Source: Clonostachys chloroleuca
Taxonomy: Eukaryota; Ascomycota; Sordariomycetes; Hypocreales; Bionectriaceae
Assembly (NCBI GenBank): GCA_037952775.1
Contig: JBANAY010000003.1
Location: forward strand, 20,956,001 to 21,020,000
Direction: 5' to 3'
DNA length: 64,000 bases
Part shown: positions 33,363 to 44,787 of the stretch, piece by piece
Layout of the letters: every line of letters begins with the position of its first letter
Position numbering within the stretch: position 1 is the stretch's first letter
Position numbers and translations under genes: made by a program
The notes under the pieces: model-generated
Told to the model about the DNA's origin: nothing
The model's input: only the letters and a program-made list of their open reading frames with translations
Databases searched by the model: none

Positions 33363-36300
33363 GAAATCGAAGCGCGGCCAGCTCCCGTAGAACTCTGCTC
33401 TTTCTCATGAGTCCCGATTGATTAATTAGATCTCGATAGCCTAAGCACTTTACAATGTTAAGTAGTGCAGCCAAGAGTGAAAATTGAATCACGAGTTATA
33501 ACCTACCCTGTACCATCCGGTTCCTGTTCTCCTTGACATTAACGTTCCAGAACCTCGCATGTGAACATGTGAATCTAGACAAATGCCTTTCATCTATAGA
33601 TCCTAGGGCAGTTTTATGCTATCGACTTTCACCACGATGTGCGCTAAGACGGATCATATGCATTTGTTGCGCCTTTGAGACTTGGTCTCGTCCTTCTAAT
33701 GTAGACTGATATTTAGACTGCCTACAACCCGGGATTTAGACCCAGATCGAGAATACTTCAATGCACAACTTCGTTTAAATGCAGGTGGTCCAGTACATTA
33801 TTGGTTCATGAACCCTCTTGATTAAACGAGCTATATAATGTGACCTAGACTGGAAAAGACACTTTCGCCTCGCCATGACTTGATAATCAGATCAAGAACT
33901 GTGTTCCCCTCCTAATTAACGACGTAATGCCATAGCATTAGACTCATGACGTTGATTAAAATACCCAGTTTGTTACTGCCGCTAGACTCGCTGAGTTTGG
34001 TGGCCCCAGAAAGCACACGACACATCAGTGAGCCTGTGGAATGTTCGGTGAACATCACCACAACTACGCAAGATTTTTTCTCGAACATCAATCGACGATC
34101 GAACTAAAGCTAGACACACCTCTGATTCGCTCGGAAACGACATGCAATGATATTTCTAATGAATGACAAGGGATTCTCCATCGTAATTAAGAGCTAGCAA
34201 GTATTATTTGGAAATGGATGTCATGCATAATTGAGAGCCATGTGGATGGATGTAGGGTAAGGTAAGTAGAGCAGCACAGCGAGCAACCAGGAGTGCTGCC
34301 CATGATGAATGAGTGGTCTCACTTGGTGGCACGATGGGGTACGACATGGATCAGGCGGATGACTTACCGGTCCCGAGGAATGAGCATCGCTTCGCTTCAC
34401 GCTGGGCGCATTTCATTCGATCAGGTAGCTTCGAGAAGGACCGGGCAGGATCTGGGTTGCAAGGCTGAGTGCAACCCTAGTCGTACTCGCTAACTCAATT
34501 TGCGGACACGACGAGCATTTGGGCCGGCCTACCTGAACTGCAATTTCATTCCTTAGTCCCGCACAAATCAGCGCTGACTGTGCACGGCTTGGTGGTGGTC
34601 TCGGCTGCCCTCCATGTGTCGGCCTTCCCTTCTGTCTCTGGATACCTCGACGATTCCCACCAACGTTGGAGTTTTGCTAGTGTCGGGCTAAGCTAACGCA
34701 GCCGGTCCTGTCATTGAATCCTCTAGAGGCGCGTCAACGGCAGACTAGATCTGACGCGTCTGTCCAAACAAAACAAAACACACACTAACAGCTGGCTGCG
34801 TGTTTGTGTCAACAAGGCTCGCGGATGGAGCTGTGATGGCCACACAACTGATACGCGCGAGTCGGTGGTGTCCTGAGACAAGGATTGTCACATTGCAGCC
34901 ATGGAGCTAATTAGCCATCTGAAAAATTATAGAACCACGGGTATTATTAATGAGTAGTTGGCCCTGTGTGCGGAATGCCTGAGGGAGAGAAAACCTTCCT
35001 CATACAGTAAGAATAGAGTGAGGTTCGCACACGGATGATCAACCCGTCTTGTGGCCCCAACGATTGGAAACCAATGCATGCTCGATGGAATTTATGATAT
35101 AGGCCAAGCAACGCACATACGTAATATCACTGAGCAGATGCCTGCGGGCTTTGGTTCTGTCTGGAATCCAAAACCCGGAAAGCCAGGGTGTTGGTGGGAT
35201 TTGCCCTGGAGGCATTGTGTGTGCCTCAAGTTCCGGCTCTCTGGGTATGAGTTCATTTCTCCTCATGAGGATCGCCCAGGCAGCCAGGCTACGACGCAGC
35301 ATGATTGGACTCTGTGCGTAGACAAAAGTTTTTTTTTATCCTTCCCGAAGTCCTGGCGGCGTGGAAGGGATCCTTGGCTGGTTTGACGTGAATAACAAAT
35401 GGAGCCAGCTTAAATTCAAGCAGGGGAGTGGCGGATGACGGATGTATCGGGTGCATCGTTTGTCATTGCGATTGATAGGAGAATGCCTATATTAAGAGGT
35501 AGAGATACTCACACGTGTCGACAGCGATGCCTTGGACCAGGCTAAGGTGCGGCATGGGCATGCGATGCACGTACCATTGCTCGACTCTTGCGCCGTAGCT
35601 CATCTCATTTTTATTTTTTCCCGCTGAAATTCCCAGGCAGCGCCGTCCTTGGGGCCTCGGGGGCGGATGCAACGGGCTAACGGCCATGTGAGGGGACGAG
35701 GGGACAGGGATTTGGCTTCCCCGGGAGGATCACCGAAAGCTCCCTGATCTGAAAAGAAAAGCTCGAAGCCTTCACAGCGCGACGGAGACCGCCGCAAGGC
35801 GCTGGTAATGCAGCTGTGATAGTAATTTCGTGCATGTCTAGACATAGGAAGCTCGTGCCGCCTCTGCCTTGGGATGGCATGTCGGTTCTTTAGCGAGGCC
35901 TGCGCCGGGTCATGGACGGAGCTGAGGTCATGGACAGAGGCCAGCTAAGTGGAGCAAAAATGCGCACTTACATGCCTCCCTACTTGCAGCCATTTTGCTT
36001 TGCAAACAAACAAGCAATAAGATGAGAGGAGATGAATAAGCAGCCGCCAGTGAATGATCGATACCCACCATTATCCACCCAGCTGTGCTTGGCGGGCAGA
36101 CAATGACGACGGATAGACAGGGCGGCAGATACGACGACTCACACACGGACGGCCGTGCATTGATGAAACTCGCCTAGAGCGGCTGAACAACGTCACCGGT
36201 TGATGCGAGAAGGCCGTTGGGTGTCATTGCATAGCGGCATGTGGCACTGGCAGCAGCCGGTGATCATAACCTCCGGTCTGCGACATAGCGTCCACCAAAG

Positions 36301-38458
36301 GGGCAGTGATGTTCACCCATAAGCTGTTCCACGGCTCTGGGGAAGACGGAGCTGGAAGGCTGGAAACACACCGAGCTTGGTTGGACGAGCTGGGTTGTTA
36401 TTATTACATCGACTGTAGCTTAGTTTAGCAATAGATCGTCATACGCCGCACTCAATGAGATGCACGCACCTCGAACTGCATCCTATGCAGGCACAGGCAG
36501 TAAGACCGGCCAAACTGTTGAAGCACGTCGCTGAGAGAGAACAAGACGGCGGTTCTAAGAACGCGCAGGCTTATGGTGTAGGAGGGGCGCCGACTTGCAT
36601 GGCGAGCAGGTTGCAATCAATGCCGACAACCTGTTAAGAAATTGCTTAGCGAGGCCCGGGCAGTTGGGAAAATCTAGGTTAGGGCGGTTCCCAAGCGCGT
36701 TGAGCTAGTTCACGGGCCATCCGCCTGGGCGACACTTCCCTCTCAACTAGGCAGCCCCCGGCCATCTTAGCTGCTGTTGCATGGCCTGCCCCTCTGAAAA
36801 ATTCAAGAATTGAGCAGCACTCATAAGAGCAAAAAGTGCCCAACGGCCACGCTCCGGGGTCGTTTATTTTCCCTTGCGTCTTCATCTTTCTTTTTCTCAA
36901 CCCCAGCAACAGGAAGCCCCTTGCACCTAGAGCAAAGGCAAGGTGTGCTGCTCTGCCCCTTTTCGTCGAAGCTCGCCCAACCAGGAGGTAGGTGCCTGGC
37001 TCTTGCCGTGGAGCTACCAGCACCCAGGGCTGGGTACCTGGCAGGCACCTTGCCGTTGGCGCTTGACCTGGCCTCAGGCACTAATTGCTCCGCTGCACAC
37101 AGGTACCTCCGTGCCTGGATCTGTCTGGGCCACTTTGATTAAACTCGTTGATGAGGGTGCTATGACTCCTATTTGGCATCATTGCGAATTACAGCAATTG
37201 AGCCAAGGCCCGGTACCCCGACTTAGGAACAGGTAGAACGCAGTCCATAGAGACAAAAAGCAATCGAGCTGGAAGGGAAGGAGCGAGCTGAGGACGAGAA
37301 AAAAAGAGGGTTCAAGGACCTTAATCCAGCACGTTGGGACCCAGGAAAGCGCAACGCCGGCAAATAGCCAAGGAACGAACAGAGAGCTAAGGGAAAAAGG
37401 AAGGCGGGCCCTCTTCCGAGCGTGTCCCCCCTTCCCCCTTCAGGCACCTTCCCACTTGTTTGATTAGTGTGGGTGGAATTAGTTGGCTCTTGCTGGTCCG
37501 TCGGGCTCCTGCTGTCTGTCGGCTTTTCCTGCGCCTGCCGTCCGCCACACACGGCGTTTGCTCTCCCACAGGCCATCATTCGCCCGCTCATCGCAGGTCG
37601 TTCGTCCTCGGCGCGTATGAGTTGAGTCTCGTGTGATTTTTCTTGCGTCCCCCCATCATCATAACTACATCCCCTGCTCTGCGCTGCGCTGCACTGCGCC
37701 GCACAGCACTGCACCTCAACACTCGCTTCTTTTTTTTTCTGTTCGTTCCGATCCTACGCTGCAGGTAGCTGCGCATAGCTGTCCGCCGCCGATATTTCGT
37801 TTCGGTGTCCCTCACTGTCGCTTTCTGCGTCTGCGACTCTTTTTCCATCCCTCGAGGCAGCGATGCAAGTCACCATCGACGACTGATTCGAGAACCGCCT
37901 GATTTGATTGGGTTTGATTTGGCGGAACATATATGCAGGCCGACACCCGCACATGCATGAACTGGGCCCTCTCTCATCGCCTGACGAATACGTGCTTTCT
38001 TACGTCGACTCTCACTCCTTCTACACCACCATCGATATCCTTTGAAAACCGCAACTGTATCCTGCGCCGTTAGCGAGTCACTCCTTTTGCCGTTCACCGG
38101 CTGGCCTTCCTCACCCCTGCTCTACCGCCGACGACATCGAACAACCAGGCCGAACCCACCGTCCTTTTGAGAACTCCAAACTTTCGAACTGCCCCGGCAG
38201 TGGTTCTGACATTCAGCTTCTCGTGGCCTTGACCTCCTATCGATCGCTACTTCTCTCCCAACGTCCGATTCATTCGAGCAATGGCACTGGGCTTCCACTC
38301 TTTCTCCTCGACCTCACCGACTACGACTAGGGACTTGGTCACTTTGACTCCTCCGATTGAGCTTGCTACGACACTATAGAATCCTTTACTTGGTCTCAGT
38401 ATAGACTCCGCCGGGCCCAGCCGTTCGACGCTGGGTTCCAGGGACTAGGTGGACCGCA
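33363..38458. other. 5.1 kb without a supported gene, including the long leader of the TBC gene
   Basis: The first part (33363-36400) is AT-rich and featureless. From about 36900 it is GC-richer with several GGTACC and AGGCACC words (37033, 37101, 37210). 37670-37720 is a low-complexity GCACTGC/GCTGC run. From 37640 to 38458 the plus strand is pyrimidine-rich, typical of a fungal promoter and 5' leader, here for the TBC gene. No open frame longer than about 160 codons and no tRNA-like fold was recognised. Confidence 0.5.
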
Positions 38459-41308
38459 ATGACTCCAACGGCGATGCAAAATTATAACCGCGGCGGCTAT
38501 GATTTCGACGATGAGTTATTCCAGGGCCCACCGTTACATATGAATTCGCAAGACGGCAGCCGAAGCCGCCCGCATCGATACCCTTCGCCCGTCAACACTA
38601 CGGCAAGTGCTTTTGCGATACCTTCGCCGATAGCTTCGCCAGCCTTTTCGGATTCGTTTGCGATTTCGGGCGAGCCTCGGTCTGCCTCCCAGAATTCCCG
38701 CCGCCCACCCGCATCAAAATGGGACTCCATGAATGGCGGGTTCATCCCATATCCTGGCAACGGTCCACGACCCGCCTCGAATAGTAATAGTAATGGCCCG
38801 CGGTCGCGGCCAACAACCCCGGCCGCATTTGATGCACATAATCTAATCCGCGAACCCCAAAGCGAGCCTCCTTCGCGCCCTTTGACAGCAAAATCCTCCT
38901 TCTCTGACATGCGTGGTTCTGACATAACATCCGCGCCGTTCGAAAATTTCTCCCGCCCCCGGAAACACAGTATACGGCAACCCATTTCCGACACCCCGAC
39001 CAGATCTCGACCTGCTCTTCTTCCCACACCCTCCGAAGACGGCCCGGAGATGATGGACTATGCTCCCCCATGGCGTCCCAGGGGCCCTTCGATGTGTTCA
39101 AACGTGTCTGCGTCCACTTGGGCACCTGGAATGTCTCCTACGACGGCTGAGTTTCCTGACTCACGCATTCCAGGGACCCGTTTCTTAAAGAATGCTGGGC
39201 CTCCGCCAGTTTCCGCAACCCGGCCACAGTATGGTTTCGGCCGCACTGACAGCTCTGGGTCTGCGCCCATCCTGGGTGGGTCTGTGCCATGGTCTGGCGG
39301 GGAGGAACTACGGTCGAGTTTCAGATCCCAGCTGACAGCTTCATCTGCCCCTGGCACGGCCAACACCGAACGAAGTAGTGTCCTTACTAAAAACAGCTCT
39401 GCTACCTCCTTTGGTGACAACGCGGATGCTTTCGTTGATCCTGACGAACCGAGCCTGGAAGATGTTATGGGCATGTACGAACAAGGGTTTGAGGACGATA
39501 TTTACGAACACAGTGAACCAGGTGACGATCAAGAAGAAGAATTTCCTCCCCGGCCGTCTTCCTCATTCCCTCAACCCGAAACCGACCTTGGCGATAGCAG
39601 AGTTTTGGATGACCCTCCTGATTCACCCATGTTGGCCAAGACGAGGCTCGACGCTGAGATTCGACAATCGAAGATGTTCTTCAGCAGCCCGGCTTTCATG
39701 GCCTCGGTTCCTCATTTGGCCTCGAACCTGAAATCCTCCAACCGCTTTGACGAGACGAACCGTGATTCCGCCAAGTCTCTGGACACTGACCCTTCAGATT
39801 CCTCGCAACCTACAGTCACGAGCGATGACCCAGCTGATAGGGGCTTGGGCATCTCAAACAACTTTGCCTCCAGGGACACATCACCCTCTCCAGCACCGAC
39901 AAGCGTCTACGACAGTAGGCCTAGCAGTCCTGACCCGCCCCCTCGAGATCCCAGCTACCCCGAGAGCTGTCTGCCACCTGATGTTCCCGGACCCGCTGAA
40001 CCAGAGGACCCCAACTCTCGTGATCGATACGGCTTCAAGAAAGAGAACCAATACGTCACGATGAAGCAGTACGACAATTGGAATTCTGGCTATACGGAGT
40101 ATCTTGCGCGAAGGAAGAAGAAATGGCAATCATATCTCAAGGAGCATTCCCTCATGACAGAAAATCCCAATCGCTTTCCTCCAACGAACGCTAAAACTAA
40201 GAAGTTCGTTCGAAAAGGCATCCCCCCCGAGTGGAGAGGAGCTGCGTGGTTCTACTACGCAGGTGGCCCGGCTATTCTTGCTAAGCACTCGGGCTTATAT
40301 GGGGAGATTCTTGACATGAAGGCTAAACGTGTGGATGTCGAGGCGATTGAACGAGATCTCCATCGCACCTTCCCCGACAACATCAATTTCAAGCCTCCCC
40401 AGGCCCCGGATGGTGATAGCACTGGAAAACCATCGAAAAACAAGGAACAGCCCATCATAGCCTCTCTACGTCGTGTCCTCTTCGCTTTTTCCATCTACAA
40501 TCCTCATATCGGCTATTGTCAAAGCTTGAACTTCATCGCTGGCCTTCTCCTGCTCTTTGTTGACACAGAGGAACAGTGCTTCTGGCTGCTCAACGTCATC
40601 ACTCACATTTATCTTCCTGGCACCCACGAGATCAGCCTGGAGGGTTCCAAGGTAGACCTCGGCGTGTTAATGACAGAGATCCGTGATACAATGCCTGCTG
40701 TATGGGATAAGATAGGAGGTGATCTGGAAGCTGAACCGCAGACTCGACCGTCGACTGGCCGCTCCTTCCGCAAACCCAGGACAAGGTTCAGGAGGAAGCA
40801 GACGGATACCCTTTCGACAGAACGATTGCCGCCTATTACCCTCTGCATGACTGCGTGGTTTATGAGCTGCTTCATCGGAACCCTCCCCATTGAGACCACA
40901 TTGCGGGTTTGGGACATCTTCTTTTACGAAGGATCCAAGACGCTGTTTCGAACTGCTTTGGCCATTTTCAAAACCGGAGAATCGGAGATTATGGCCGTTG
41001 CGGATCCAATGGAGATGTTTGGGGTTGTGCAGGCTATGCCTCGGCGCATGCTCGACGCAAATGGCCTCATCGATGCTTGTTTCAAACGTCGCAATGGGTT
41101 CAGCCACCTCAGCCAGTTAGCTATTGATGAGCGTCGCCAGGAGCGGCGTGACCAGGCACAGCTGGATAAGGAAAAGCAGGGTGGCCGCAGCCAAACACTT
41201 CCACCGGGTGGAAATGTGACGGATGCGGAGTCTGAAGTTCGGCGCAAGGGTACGCTCTTCGGCAGGAGAAGGAGAGATGTTTCAGGTACAAGGCCTGGCA
41301 GGGTGTAG
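38459..41308 (+). CDS. TBC-domain Rab GTPase-activating protein (Gyp3/Msb3-like)
   Basis: Single exon, 949 residues. Residues 1 to about 540 are disordered, rich in Ser/Pro/Arg/Asn, with an acidic stretch (EPSLEDVMGMYEQGFEDDIYE). The TBC domain covers roughly 575-850, beginning at RKGIPPEWRGAAW. It has the arginine finger IERDLHR (about 630) and the glutamine finger GYCQSLNF (about 686), so it should be catalytically active in stimulating GTP hydrolysis by a Rab. A Lys/Arg-rich insert (KPRTRFRRKQ) lies inside the domain. The C-terminal tail is basic. Relatives act on Sec4/Ypt-type Rabs at sites of polarised growth and vesicle fusion; the match to Gyp3/Msb3 rests on the RKGIPPEWRG entry and overall order, and is moderately sure. 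Expression is likely constitutive from a long pyrimidine-rich leader. Confidence 0.9.
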   Translation: MTPTAMQNYNRGGYDFDDELFQGPPLHMNSQDGSRSRPHRYPSPVNTTASAFAIPSPIASPAFSDSFAISGEPRSASQNSRRPPASKWDSMNGGFIPYPGNGPRPASNSNSNGPRSRPTTPAAFDAHNLIREPQSEPPSRPLTAKSSFSDMRGSDITSAPFENFSRPRKHSIRQPISDTPTRSRPALLPTPSEDGPEMMDYAPPWRPRGPSMCSNVSASTWAPGMSPTTAEFPDSRIPGTRFLKNAGPPPVSATRPQYGFGRTDSSGSAPILGGSVPWSGGEELRSSFRSQLTASSAPGTANTERSSVLTKNSSATSFGDNADAFVDPDEPSLEDVMGMYEQGFEDDIYEHSEPGDDQEEEFPPRPSSSFPQPETDLGDSRVLDDPPDSPMLAKTRLDAEIRQSKMFFSSPAFMASVPHLASNLKSSNRFDETNRDSAKSLDTDPSDSSQPTVTSDDPADRGLGISNNFASRDTSPSPAPTSVYDSRPSSPDPPPRDPSYPESCLPPDVPGPAEPEDPNSRDRYGFKKENQYVTMKQYDNWNSGYTEYLARRKKKWQSYLKEHSLMTENPNRFPPTNAKTKKFVRKGIPPEWRGAAWFYYAGGPAILAKHSGLYGEILDMKAKRVDVEAIERDLHRTFPDNINFKPPQAPDGDSTGKPSKNKEQPIIASLRRVLFAFSIYNPHIGYCQSLNFIAGLLLLFVDTEEQCFWLLNVITHIYLPGTHEISLEGSKVDLGVLMTEIRDTMPAVWDKIGGDLEAEPQTRPSTGRSFRKPRTRFRRKQTDTLSTERLPPITLCMTAWFMSCFIGTLPIETTLRVWDIFFYEGSKTLFRTALAIFKTGESEIMAVADPMEMFGVVQAMPRRMLDANGLIDACFKRRNGFSHLSQLAIDERRQERRDQAQLDKEKQGGRSQTLPPGGNVTDAESEVRRKGTLFGRRRRDVSGTRPGRV

Positions 41309-42201
41309 AACGCCCACTGGCAAGCGCTGCGATGCAAGCACAGCATGTCGCTGTCTCGTTTCTGGTGCTGAATGTGATTATATCATGGTTTGGCGTTGCA
41401 TGGGAAGGCGAGCGGTCTTTCTCCTCACACATTTTCTTTGCATATATATTTGTCCATGGGCCCCTTTTCTTTTCTTTTTCTTCCTATGGCATGGCGATAA
41501 TTGTCTTTTTTTCCCATTCCTTCCAATTTCTTTTGTCAGTGCCACCCATACCTTCGATTGATATCCCATGTTTCAGGACAGACAGACGGGCCGCAAAACG
41601 CGGTTTCCGAATGGTTTTTTCTCTTTGCTCTGATGATGATTATGGCTGTATATACCCACGAAGAAGGATGGACAGGGCCATGTGTGGTGATTGGGGAAGT
41701 TGGAGGTAGAGATGTACAGTCGGCGAGGCGTATCACGGGGAAAAAGCGAGCTTATACACAAACCTAAATATAGAGAGCAAGTAGACGAGGGACATGCAAA
41801 ACAGCATTCAGAATCCAGATACCTTACAGGAGTGTTTATGTGTTGCGATGAATGCGTTTGGGATCATGGACTCATTTGAAATCTTAGTGAAAGTGCCCTG
41901 AGTACGGACATGCTATGCGAACGAATAATAACTGTGTAACTAAGAGCTCTCTCCCTCAAGAAACGACATGAGGAAGCAATCCTGGCCTTGGAGAGCTGTG
42001 GTAGATGGGCAGGAATTAGACAGAATTAAGGATGTTCAACAACTTGAGGCTGTGTTCTTTCCAGCTTCTTTGTTTCTCATCTCCTCGATGTTACTCCCCC
42101 CCTCAAAGACCTCTCTCGTAGGTCCAAGTCTGGCCTACCACCTGGGTAGGACACCTCTACTCCCTCTTTTAATGAAGTAGGTTGAAACACACGAGTGTTG
42201 C
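41309..42201. other. Convergent 3' region between TBC and E2 genes
   Basis: 893 bases. T-rich 3' sequence on both strands; no coding signal, RNA gene or repeat recognised. Confidence 0.45.
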
Positions 42202-42793
42202 TTAGGGGCCAGCTGGGAACACAGGCGGCTCCATAGCGTATTTCTCGACGTGGTACTTGACCTTCTTCTCCCACTCGGCTCGTTCGTTCCTGTACTCTTC
42301 TGCGACCCGCTCCTCGAGAGGATCGTCGGGCTGGGGCTCGATCATGAGGTTCCTCACGGCTTCGAGGACGGCGGCGATCTTGGTGCTGGGCTTCCAGTTC
42401 TCGGGCTTCAGGATGGCGAGGCAGACGTTGCCGAGGCTGTCGTTGGTGATGTTCGGGTGGTACGTGCGGGTGACGAACTTGATGACGGGGGGCTTGAAAG
42501 GGTAGTCGGTCGGTAGGGTCATGAGGATGCCGAAGACGCCTGGGTGGAAGGGGGTGGCGGGCGGTGGGCGGAGTGTGATGTGCCAGGTGTGTAGGGACTC
42601 GGAGGCAGGGAGGGCAATGGTGTAGCCCTCTGGAGGAGTCTGGGAGAGCTCGGCGTACTCCTGTGTTTGATGAGAGACAGGAACGAAGTTAGCATTGGCC
42701 CTCGCTGGGTGATTGCACACGGGTAGTGGGTGGTGGGATGGATTACATGCGTGCACTTGGGCGACGAACCTTGGAAATGCGCTTGGTAGACAT
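42202..42793 (-). CDS. Ubiquitin-conjugating enzyme E2, UBE2L3/UbcH7-like
   Basis: Two exons: a 24-base first exon 42793-42770 (MSTKRISK) and 42660-42202, 160 residues. The 109-base intron has donor GTTCGT, a TGCTAAC branch site and an ACACAG acceptor. The short first exon is typical of E2 genes. The UBC core contains YPFKPP, the HPN tripeptide in TYHPNIT, and the catalytic Cys at about 88 in GNVCLAIL, followed by KPENWKPSTK, which resembles UBE2L3 (UbcH7) more than UBE2D-type E2s. It accepts activated ubiquitin from E1 as a thioester and passes it on; UBE2L3 works mainly with HECT and RBR ligases. The C-terminus has about 30 residues after the core (EWEKKVKYHVEKYA plus a short Pro-rich tail). 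Divergent from RRP1. Confidence 0.92.
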
Positions 42794-43506
42794 GGCGGCG
42801 GCTCTCACTGCGCTGCGGTTTTGCCTGGTATGGTGGTCTCTCTCAGAGAGACGGGTATGGGCTTGATTGATGGCAGAGTAGCAGGGCGGGACGGGCAAGA
42901 TGGGCGCTTAGGTAAAGAGGTACGAACGGAGGTGTGGTGGAAGTGGGTGGGAGAAGAGCTCTTGCTATGACGATGGTGGGGTGTTGTTGCGGCCTGCTAG
43001 GCACAAGGGTCGTGGTGTCCTCCAATCATCAGCCTAGTCGGCCAACATCGGCAGTGAGTCAGCTTTGTGCAGCTCTGGAAAACTCTATCACGGCGACAAG
43101 CTCTGTGGAAGTGCTGGTAGGTAGGCAAAGCTGTCGCAGGCTTATTACACGATCCCAGCTTGTCTGATCTACGAGCCAATGACTAGCCAATGACTCAGGC
43201 CTTGCTTGGATGTATGTACTGCTGTTGCCATGTCTTTTGGTGGCTCCCTACAGCGAAACTGAAGTGCACCTACACCGCTTACCTATCCTGGATCCATTCC
43301 TCACCCCACCCAATTTGTATCTTCGTTTTGCGGCAGAATAAATATATTTCTTCTCAAAAAATACTGCGAGCAGTTCCAGAGCCTCAACGACCATCCTGAG
43401 TGCTCTTGGCCTGACCGTCGTTCCTGTGTACTCAATTCAATCATTGCGTAAATCTGTAATCTGCCTTATATCTTCCTCCGCAATCCGCAATCCTAGCCCT
43501 TTCAAA
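42794..43506. other. Divergent promoter region of E2 and RRP1
   Basis: 713 bases shared by two housekeeping genes. No TATA box in the right place for either gene; CT-rich leader before RRP1. Nothing else recognised. Confidence 0.4.
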
Positions 43507-44345
43507 ATGGCCGCCGCACACGAGGCGCAAATGCCATTCATTCGGAACTTGGCTTCCAGTGGTTAGTCGCCCCCCCAAAGACGAACACTTTGCCGATCAA
43601 GATTGTCTTTCCTGTTCCGAATCTCTATGCGCCTCTTGATTATCGCTTTCTAACACACAGGCTTCTAATATTAGATCGAAAGCTCCGAACCGCCTCTCTT
43701 GACTCTCTCAAGCTCTTCCTCTCCTCCCGCACCTCCCTCGACACCCAAGACGCCGTCAAGCTATGGAAAGGCCTCTACTACGCCCTCTGGATGACCGACC
43801 GTCCCGCGCCCCAGCAGCGACTCGCCGCCGACCTGGCCCGCCTCGTATACTCCCTCCCCCGCGATGAGGCCAAGACCGCCTGGTTCGTCGGCTTTTGGCA
43901 GGTCCTGTCCGAGCGGTGGCCGCACACCGAGGCCCTGCGCATGGACAAGTTCCTGCTCCTCGTGCGCCGGGCCTTCGCCGTGATGCTCGAGTGCGCGCAA
44001 AAGAGCCCCGCTGTCGTCGACGACGTGCTGAGGGAGTGGCCCTTTGAGGGGACGGGAGACCTGAGGAAGGTGCCTCTGGGCTTGAGGCTCCACGTCCTTG
44101 ATCTGTGGGTTGACGAGCTGGAGAGCACAAAGTGCCTCGCAAACGAGGAGGCCAAGGATCTTGTGAAGAAGATTGGGGACTTGGTCCTGGAGCTCCAGAC
44201 GTGCCCGGTCAAGGCTGTCCGGGAAAGAGCGAAGGAGAACTATCAGGATGGGAGGCTGCCTTGGGGTACCAAGGATGAGGATATGAGCGATGCAGAGGAG
44301 GCAGATGACGACGACGACGACGAATGGGGAGGAATTGAGGAGTAA
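43507..44345 (+). CDS. RRP1: Ribosomal RNA processing protein RRP1 (Nop52 family)
   Basis: Exons 43507-43561 and 43675-44345, 726 bases, 241 residues. The first exon gives MAAAHEAQMPFIRNLASS, joined in phase 1 to DRKLRTASLDSLKLFL, which matches the usual Nop52 N-terminus; an alternative in-frame ATG inside the intron (43593) would lose it. The body is the helical Nop52 domain with the LWKGLYYALWMTDRP and TAWFVGFWQVLSERW landmarks. The tail is very acidic (Asp/Glu run), usual for nucleolar proteins. RRP1 works in the nucleolus in processing of the 27S pre-rRNA and assembly of the 60S ribosomal subunit. The 113-base intron has donor GTTAGT and acceptor ATATTAG. Divergent from the E2 gene and convergent with the next. 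Confidence 0.92.
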
Positions 44346-44787
44346 AAGATGGCGGTACGGGAGCTCGGCGTTATTCTGCAGGACAATCCAGGGCTGGAAA
44401 AATTATGTTCATATTCACATTCCGTTTTGAAGTTCCGGGTTGCATTTGACGGGTTTGTTGGAGTGGGATTTGTTATGATCACGAGGACCCTGAAAGTTTG
44501 GACTATTCGTTCACGGTCTATTGCTGATGGCTGCTCCTCAGGCAAGGGGCAGTATCTCCTGATGGAGTAGGGGCAACATCTCAATATATATAGAATATCA
44601 TACCTATAGCATGGATTCACGTATCACCATCTTTTTTTTTTCTTTGAATATATACATGAAACAGATGCTCCATCCCAAAACTTGCTCCAACGCCGGTCAT
44701 AAGTAGATATTTCGTGGGCGAGTCAGTGGTCATTAGTGGCATTACGGACATCGTGCCCTCGTATCAAAGGGGATCATTGCTTGCTGA
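44346..44787. other. Convergent 3' region
   Basis: 441 bases between the RRP1 stop and the stop of the 1130-residue protein. Contains a run of T and AT-rich words around 44630; nothing else seen. Confidence 0.4.

Noticed and set aside
37223..37714. 163-codon minus-strand open frame
   Set aside because: Complementary to the pyrimidine-rich leader of the TBC gene; low-complexity composition.
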